The notes under the pieces: model-generated | What the model was told of the DNA's origin: nothing | Databases searched by the model: none | What the model saw: the letters and a program-made list of their open reading frames with translations, nothing else | Program-made: the position numbers and the translations under genes | Shown: positions 57,982 to 64,000 of the stretch, piece after piece | Layout of the letters: each line of letters opens with the position of its first letter | Numbering within the stretch: the stretch's first letter is position 1 | From: Myrica gale | Taxonomy: Eukaryota > Streptophyta > Magnoliopsida > Fagales > Myricaceae | Direction of reading: 5' to 3' | NCBI GenBank assembly: GCA_963930655.1 | Contig: OZ005606.1 | Location: forward strand, 13,659,501-13,723,500 | Length of the DNA: 64,000 nt

Positions 57982-58901
57982 TTGCATTTTCAAGAAGTCT
58001 CCTACATTCATACTCATTTGATGACATATTGCGATAGTCATGATGATTTGTTGAGTGTCATGACTTTTAGAATGAAATTGAAGTATGAAAAATATTGGGG
58101 GGATGTCCACAAGATCAATAGGCTCTTGTTTGTGGGTGCTATCCTTGACCCACGTTACAAGATTGTCACCCTAGAATTTTGGTTCAAGAAGATTATGGGT
58201 GTTGAGGAAGGAGAAAAATTTATTGAGATCTTGAAATTAGATGTTGGGCGGTTGTATAGGCACTACCGTGATGAATTATCTTCAGATGGGCCTAGGATGG
58301 ACAGTGAAATTTGTTATGACTATGATTATGACTCTCAAAGTAGTGGCACAACAGTGGGAAGGGAAAGGGGAAGTTCAAATCCATTGTGTATCTTGCAAGA
58401 ATTCCATCAATCTCGGGCATCTAGGAATTTGTTAGATTGCAAGAGTGAGTTGGAACGTTATTACTTGGAGGATGTGGAGTCCCCTAGTTCAGTGTTTGAT
58501 ATTTTAACTTGGTGGAAGGTTAACTCCACCAAATTTCCAATTATTGCTCGAATTGCACGAGATGTGCTAGCTATTCCTATCACTACCGTTGCTTATAAGT
58601 CTGCATTCAGCACTGGAGGGTGCGTTCTGGATCCCTATCGGAGCTCCTTGGCTCCCAAAACAGTTGAGGCTCTCATATGTGCTCAGAATTGGCTAAGGTC
58701 ATCACCCATTAGCCCTGCCCAACGTGTCTTAGAAGCCGTTGAGAACTTTGAAAGCTTTAGACTAGACTCAGGTAACAATGTTCTATGAAATTCAATTCAT
58801 TTATTGTTTTGGTTCTTCTTTTTGTGTGATTAATGTTGTTTTCATATTTTTGTATAGAATTGGAAGCTGATCATGTGGGTATCATTTTGGATGAATCTTG
58901 A
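57982..58901 (+). pseudogene. hAT transposase (RICESLEEPER-like), C-terminal part
   Basis: A 5'-truncated frame running from about 57982 to a donor at 58771, then an 86-bp intron and a last exon 58858-58901 ending ILDES and a stop. It carries the end of the hAT RNase-H-like region (MKLKYEKYWGDVHKINRLLF, GAILDPRYKI) and the C-terminal dimerisation domain (FPIIARIARDVLAIPITTVA, SAFSTGGCVLDPYRSSL, LICAQNWLR). The frame is intact, but the BED zinc finger and first catalytic half are absent, so it cannot encode a full transposase (usually about 650-700 aa). Either a transposon relic or, less likely, a domesticated fragment. Confidence 0.88.
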
Positions 58902-59689
58902 ATGTATTAGATTAGAGACACTCTCAAAGTGTGTGGTATTGACATCATGTGAGTAATATCTTACTTGTAACTTCTAATATTACACTTATTTGTTCTTTTT
59001 CTATCCTACTTCTACTTTCTAACAGTAATTCTACTGATTCATTTTCTACAGGATGTAATTTGGAAAGCATCGTTTTTCTTCGTCAAATATTTGGAAACTT
59101 GGAATGTTATTAATTTTAGAACTTGGATCGTTCATTATCGAGTTAGTGAATATTTCTGTTAATTATAATTTAGAAGTATGGAATAGTTTGTTTTTAATTG
59201 TTATATTTAGCTATTTCTGTTAATTATAATTTAAAAGTGTGGAATAGCTTTCTTTTTTCAGTGTCAAAAGTTTTTAATCAAGTTTCTCATTATTTGGTAG
59301 CATTTCTACTTGATGCTCATCCGAGGACAATACAGTGGGTCTTTGACTCTTTATTTTTAGATGTTGTACACTTAGATAATATCTGCGTTAGTTTTCACTT
59401 CTCATTATCATGTCTAAGGTACATCTGTATGACATGTTTCATTTCTTATTTACTAATAAAGAGATCTTAGTAATTGTTTGTCTTACACATTTTGTTTCTC
59501 TCTCTCACTCAGTGCTATGTGAGTCTGAAATTAACCAGTTTTCACGCACAGTCATCTTCTATTGAGCACATAGGCAAGCACTACCTATCTAGCGCTTGTT
59601 ATGATTTGTTAAATTATGAGTGTTGCAAAAAAACACCTTAGGCTTAAGGTTAAATTCGGATTGCCCTAAAGCACTGCAAATTTTTTTAA

Positions 59690-59913
59690 AAAAAAAGCCT
59701 GTTACACAGCAAAAAGGTCCAAATTCGTCGGGCCCAAAGTAGGCCCAAATCCGAAATCCGATCCGAAATCGACCCGAAATCCGAATATCCGAATTCACCG
59801 GATAGTAGGTGCTCGGATTTGGATTTTGGATAGTAAATCCGGTATCCGATTTTTTCGAATTCGGATTCGGATATATCATTTCCGAATCCGAGAAAAGTCG
59901 GTGCACAGCCCTA
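59690..59913. repeat. hAT terminus with subterminal motif array
   Basis: Dense ATCCGA/TCGGAT-type motifs followed by GGTGCACAGCCCTA at 59900-59913, the same right end as the non-autonomous hAT at 35416. It probably is the 3' terminus of the element that carried the transposase fragment at 57982-58901. The left terminus was not found. Confidence 0.75.
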
Positions 59914-60054
59914 GCCATAGATAGCCATATATAAGAAGTTGCAGACCAAGTAAGCCTCAGAAAACCTTTTTCTTTGTTTGTTAGAAGGCAAGGAAGGAAT
60001 CTCGTTTGAAGGTGAGTTTAATTTTTTCCTAATCCATTTTTTATGCAGAGATAA

Positions 60055-60122
60055 CAAAAAAGAAGCTCAATGATAATCTTCAATGCTATTCATGTGCACA
60101 AAAAAGAAGCTCAATGATAATT
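60055..60122. repeat. 22-bp direct repeat
   Basis: AAAAAAGAAGCTCAATGATAAT occurs twice about 45 bp apart in hAT-associated non-coding DNA. Confidence 0.8.
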
Positions 60123-60141
60123 TTTTATCCATTTTTTTTCT

Positions 60142-61011
60142 TTGTTTGTTAGGAGTTTCGGATTGTCTTTATGCAAATGGCGGAAGATGATGACCAATAT
60201 ATCCGTCATTTTAGTGACGGGACACATGTGTTACAGTCACATTTGTGGCATTCAATCAAACTTGATGAAGATGAGCCAGTCTAATAATGTTATTGTTAGT
60301 GCTATGATGTCGAGCATGAAGTTAAAGTTTGATAAATATTGGAGGAAGATTGAAAAAGTTAACTTTTTTTTTATTTTTGTTGCATCAGTTCTTGATCCTA
60401 GGTGCAAATTGAAAGTTCTGCATTGGTGGTTCAAAAAAATGTACGACAAGTGTCAAGCATCTGTAATGATTGAGAGCACCAAAAGCTTGTTATATATGTT
60501 GTTTGTTGAATATAATGATCTGTATTGGATTTCAAATGCGGTTGCTTCACAGAATCAAACACCCCGTGTGAATATTGAAACTTCCACATCTGACTTCGGT
60601 ATTGATAATCTTGATGTGACGTTTTTTGAGGAGTACGAGCAAAATGCAAACGACCGTGATGTTTATAGTAAGTCAGAAGTAGATCAGTATTTGTCAGGTG
60701 TGAGTGAATCTAGAACTTAAGATTTTGACATCTTGACTTAGTGGAAGGTAAATGAATCCAAGTATCCTATTCTTGCGAGGGTTGCACGAGATGTGATGGT
60801 CATTCCAGTTTCGACAGTTTCCTCTGAGTCAGTCTTTAGCACTAGGGGTAGAGTGCTTGATCCATTTCATAGTTTGTTGGCACCGAGAACAATTGAGGCT
60901 CTTGTCTGTGCATAAAATTGGATGAGGTCTGATCCAATTCGAATTGATCTTCGTGAGACATTGGATAATGTTGAGAGCTTTGAAGTTGAGCCAAGTAACT
61001 ACTTGATGTGA
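60142..61011 (+). pseudogene. Second hAT transposase C-terminal fragment, with stops
   Basis: Similar to the fragment at 57982 but a different, more diverged copy. It reads MKLKFDKYWRKIEKVNFFF, ASVLDPRCKLK, then after stops at 60718, about 60736 and about 60913 in the same frame, YPILARVARDVMVIPVSTV, SVFSTRGRVLDPFHSLL and IEALVCA. The N-terminal half is missing. Confidence 0.88.
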
Positions 61012-61109
61012 TTTTATTGCGTTTTGATAATATTGATGTTAAATAACTTGAGCCAGGTATCTAAAGTATTATCATTAGATATATTTGGAGGTGCCTAAGG
61101 GAGGAAAAA

Positions 61110-61235
61110 AAACTGTCCGTACCCAACCCGATCCGTACGGGTCGGTCTCAGGCGGGTCATATCGTCTGATGAATCGGGTCGGGTCAGTTATCAGGAAGAC
61201 TGAACCCGACCCGACCCGAACTTTGAACAGCCCTA
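61110..61235. repeat. hAT terminus with CCCGACCC motifs
   Basis: Array of CCCGACCC/GGGTCGGG motifs ending CTTTGAACAGCCCTA at 61235, a hAT right end. It follows the second transposase fragment directly and stops 25 bp short of the RING-H2 stop codon. Confidence 0.75.
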
Positions 61236-61259
61236 TCCTTGATTGGCTTTACATATGAT

Positions 61260-61769
61260 TTATCTTAGCCACCATGTCTCGCGGTCAGCGTATCTGCTCG
61301 AGGAAAACTTAAAAGAGAGGACTTCCATTCCGAGCTCAGTAATTGCTCTTAAGGGAGCTAAAGATTCGCGGCATAAGGGACATGTTGGATTCTTGTATCC
61401 GAGCCATCTGTCTAAGCAAACTCTATGAAAGAAATGATCACATCTCAGCCTTCTAATCTCGTCTCCGTCTTCAATCTTACATAGACAGACAGAACATTCT
61501 ACTTCAGAAGAACCCGGCTTGTGCTGGTGTCGAGCTACGCGTAGCTCTTGATGGACTACTTCTGGCACATCACGCGCATAAGGCTTCGAGAAAGCATGGG
61601 AAATTAAGCGATTGCATGCCCATCTAAAATTGGAAGCAGCCAAGGTTACGTAACTCGACATGTTTGGTGGAAAAGTGCGCTTGTAAAGCCGATTGAATAG
61701 CAGGATATAGAGGCTGATCAAACTGAGGGAAAAGAGGGAGATGGTTGAGAATGGTAGGAGAGGGCTCAT
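61260..61769 (-). CDS. RING-H2 finger E3 ubiquitin ligase, membrane anchored
   Basis: Single-exon gene of 169 aa from ATG at 61769 to a stop at 61260. Residues about 3-30 form a hydrophobic segment (SLISLYILLFNRLY), a likely membrane anchor or signal anchor. Residues about 92-135 form a C3H2C3 RING-H2 finger: CSVC, RLRCDHFFHRVCLDRW, then CPLC. The acidic CSVCLCKIEDGDEIRRL start and DRW are typical of E2-binding plant RHA/ATL-like ligases. The size and layout fit the small RHA-type group. The frame is intact and promoter elements lie upstream. Its substrate cannot be told. The hAT terminus at 61235 lies just past the stop and may affect its 3' end. Confidence 0.9.
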   Translation of the reverse strand: MSPLLPFSTISLFSLSLISLYILLFNRLYKRTFPPNMSSYVTLAASNFRWACNRLISHAFSKPYARDVPEVVHQELRVARHQHKPGSSEVECSVCLCKIEDGDEIRRLRCDHFFHRVCLDRWLGYKNPTCPLCRESLAPLRAITELGMEVLSFKFSSSRYADRETWWLR

Positions 61770-61863
61770 GATGATTTGTAATTAGTTGAATGCAAAAAAA
61801 TAAGAGGTTATTTCAGTTTAGGTGAAAGACACGAACCTACTACTGTAAACGAAGGCCAGGAAC

Positions 61864-61975
61864 TGTTTATATATAGAGTACCGGGGCAGCAGGAAAGTCA
61901 AAAGAAAATTACTTCGTCGTCGTAGCCAGTCTGACACGCTAGTCTGGATCGATTGAGACAACTGCAGCTCACGTG
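61864..61975 (-). promoter_or_regulatory. Promoter of the RING-H2 gene: TATA box and G-box
   Basis: On the minus strand CTCTATATATAAACAG (61862-61877) is a strong TATA box about 95 nt upstream of the ATG. A CACGTG G-box (61970-61975), the core of ABRE and light-response elements, lies about 95 nt further upstream. The spacing is right for a plant promoter; ABA or light response is inference. Confidence 0.6.
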
Positions 61976-62434
61976 CTTCAGTCTTTCTTGTTCCTATTGG
62001 TGACATGCATGAAACACGATCTTCAGCGCGTACTAGGATGGAACATATACTGATAGTGATACACATGTAATTTTTGTTTTTGTAAGATATACACATGTAA
62101 CATGCGGGTACTAAAATACCTTACGGCTCTTTCTTTTCTCCCTAGCGTACGTCTCTGTTCTCGCGGTCTCACCCACAGGCCGGCTCAATAAAAAGTCAGG
62201 TCTAAAGATAAGACATTTTTAATAAATTTAAAAAATAAAAAATAAATGTGTTGTACCACTCCCAAGAAAGATATAACTTTGACACATGAGTTTGTCGTAT
62301 CACATAATACTATATTCAAATTATAACAATCATATCTGTTTATATCTAAAATCTATGTTGTACGCTTTGATATTTTCCTTTCATATTTAATCATTTATCA
62401 TATTCTTGTCTTCTTATGTTATTATTGACATCTA

Positions 62435-62765
62435 ATCAATGTTTTTTGGACATTTAGAAGTTCATTAAAAAGACATTTACCAGATGTGTCATCTACTTCT
62501 AAAATTCTTAACAAAATTCTTCTATTTTCATTGGACATGTTGAAGTATCTATACATCGTAATATTATAGTCATTTGTTCTTGGTGGCTTATATCAGGGGT
62601 GCAATCAAGTATAATCGAAAAATATTTTACTTCTTTGATTTTATTTCTAATAGTATTTTTAATTTTTGATGTTTATATTTATATCAATTCATTTTGTATG
62701 TTGTGTCCTGAGTAATGATTATGAATTTCAACATGCATTATAGACTCATTGAGTGAATCATTGGG
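62435..62765 (-). pseudogene. TTF-type (DUF4371) hAT transposase fragment
   Basis: Minus-strand pieces in order: HNIQNELI-like, IKEVKYFSIILDCTPDISHQ, EQMTIILRCIDTSTCPMK, then after a frameshift VDDTSGKCLFNELLNVQKTL. This is the central region of the TTF-type zinc-finger/hAT family that appears as many defective copies in plant genomes. It is unrelated to the RICESLEEPER-like fragments nearby. It stops abruptly where TGTAATGCCCCGACCC begins at 62768. Confidence 0.75.
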
Positions 62766-62767
62766 CC

Positions 62768-64000
62768 TGTAATGCCCCGACCCAAATGTTCAAACGGACA
62801 TAGTTCCATCTGAATAATTCTTCCCAACAAAGCAAATTCTTCCAACAAAGAAAACTCAAAAGAAAATTTCATTCCACCACTTAATAATCAGAAACTACAC
62901 TCACAAACCATCCATAATATATGAAAATATGAAATCCAAAAGTCTAGTCAGAGCACTACTCCCAAAATCCTCAAATCTCACAATTAACAAAAGATCCAAA
63001 TAAACAGTTTTTCCCCAAATGAGGTAAAATTACTAAAGTCTCCAGAGGACTCTTTATTCAATGACCCTGCAATTTGCAACCTTCTTAAAACTACCATTCG
63101 ATATCTCCTACTACTCGCTGCCACTAACCGCTAAATCTGAAAAGTAGGAAGTAAGTGGTGAGCTACAACTAGCTCAATAAGTAGCAATCAATGGGATAGG
63201 GGAAATGACAGTTTTAAAAATATAACCAAGATTAAAAAAATCTAGTGAGCAATACCAAACTGAAAACATAATTTATAACATAATATCTCAGGTCAAGCAA
63301 CATAGTGGAATTATCAATGGTCACACAGACCCCAATGGTCACGAAGACCTCAAAATGGTCACGAAGACCCCAATGATCACAAAGATCTCAACAGTTACAA
63401 GCACGAGGATAAGCTTGATAGTATTCTTACAACACAAATTTACAAAATAGGCCAACCATTTCAAATGAGCGTGAAATCAAATTTTTACCAAAATTAGTTT
63501 AGTTCCCTTAACACGTCAAAATAGTTTAAAATACAGTGCACATTTAAAATCTAACATTCCCAAAATCAAAGAATTCACAATAACTCATCCAAACCAGGCC
63601 AACAGTCACTCACACTGCAAAAAAAACAGAAATCAAATCGGGGGAGAATGCCAACTGTTGGTCACATACCGTCAGTTGCATCTCATATGTCCCATTATTT
63701 GACGTCACGACTGCTGCATAAAAGTCAAGGACCAGGTCTTTCATGACCTGGCCCTAAGAGCTGATGCAACCAGTGATGGTTCTCAAATAGCTGGAACATG
63801 GTGTGCTCCTTATATAGCAGCTCATCAAAGTCTAAGAGTGTCACCGATCGCTCTTTCACCACAGGCCGCATCCAGATTTGCATCTGTCGCGACTTGATGC
63901 TGAGTTTAGGTGTCTACTCCTGGGAGGATGAGCTCGCTCCCCTCAGACTACGAGAACGCTTAACCCAAGACATTTTTATACTCTGCAATAATTGTACAAA
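62768..64000. other. Unclassified repeat-like DNA, possible LTR start
   Basis: The sequence begins TGTAATGCCCCGACCC exactly where the hAT-derived frame is lost and runs to the window end without recognisable coding. TG as the first bases and the sharp junction suggest an LTR whose other end lies outside the window. No coding domain supports this yet. Confidence 0.35.
63315..63390. repeat. 19-bp tandem repeat, four units
   Basis: Four imperfect head-to-tail units of the form AATGGTCACGAAGACCCC (starts 63315, 63334, 63353, 63372). Confidence 0.85.

Noticed and set aside
1-64000. CRISPR arrays, operons, tRNA or rRNA genes
   Set aside because: None seen. The direct repeats present are tandem duplications or TE ends, and no cloverleaf with the invariant TTCGA loop was found by eye.

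Overview
The window is nuclear DNA from a flowering plant. Evidence: a spliced host gene with 33 exons, Ty1/copia retrotransposons primed by initiator tRNA-Met, plant-type LINEs, Tourist-like MITEs and RICESLEEPER-like hAT transposases. The species cannot be named from the sequence. The large TE-filled introns would suit a woody dicot, but that is inference.

One host gene dominates. An importin-9 type karyopherin (IPO9) runs on the + strand from 6722 to 56263. Its 33 exons sum to 3087 nt in one unbroken frame, 1028 aa, so the gene looks intact although it spread over 49.5 kb through insertions in its introns. It uses three unusual introns: a U12-type AT-AC intron (8647-8975) that holds a decayed copy of the next exon, and two GC-AG introns (45036-45183 and 47815-54700).

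Intron content: intron 3 has a MITE (10978-11369). Intron 4 has copia-A (12999-18308, minus, 5-bp TSD). Intron 5 has a palindromic MITE split by an ORF1-only LINE retrocopy (20886-23014), next to a 5'-inverted LINE (23183-24682). Intron 13 has copia-B (28881-34198, minus, with an 891-bp tandem duplication, a captured glycosyltransferase-like fragment and a hAT MITE) and a non-autonomous hAT (34578-35416, 8-bp TSD). Intron 20 has copia-C (38305-43577, minus, nearly identical LTRs). Intron 24 has a copia remnant. Intron 26 has a MITE, a copia RT remnant and copia-D (49810-53902, +, decayed) that itself carries a Tourist-like MITE. Five of the six copia insertions lie antisense to IPO9.

Left of IPO9 (1-6700) are a broken Myb/SANT-like gene (about 647-1620, minus) and some unrecognised possible minus-strand exons (about 3346-5990), perhaps a gene divergent from IPO9. 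Right of IPO9 (56.3-64 kb) are two Tourist-like MITEs, two hAT transposase C-terminal fragments with hAT termini, an intact RING-H2 E3 ligase gene (61260-61769, minus) with its own TATA box and G-box, and a TTF-type hAT fragment cut by what may be the start of another LTR element at 62768. Only IPO9 and the RING-H2 gene look like working host genes.
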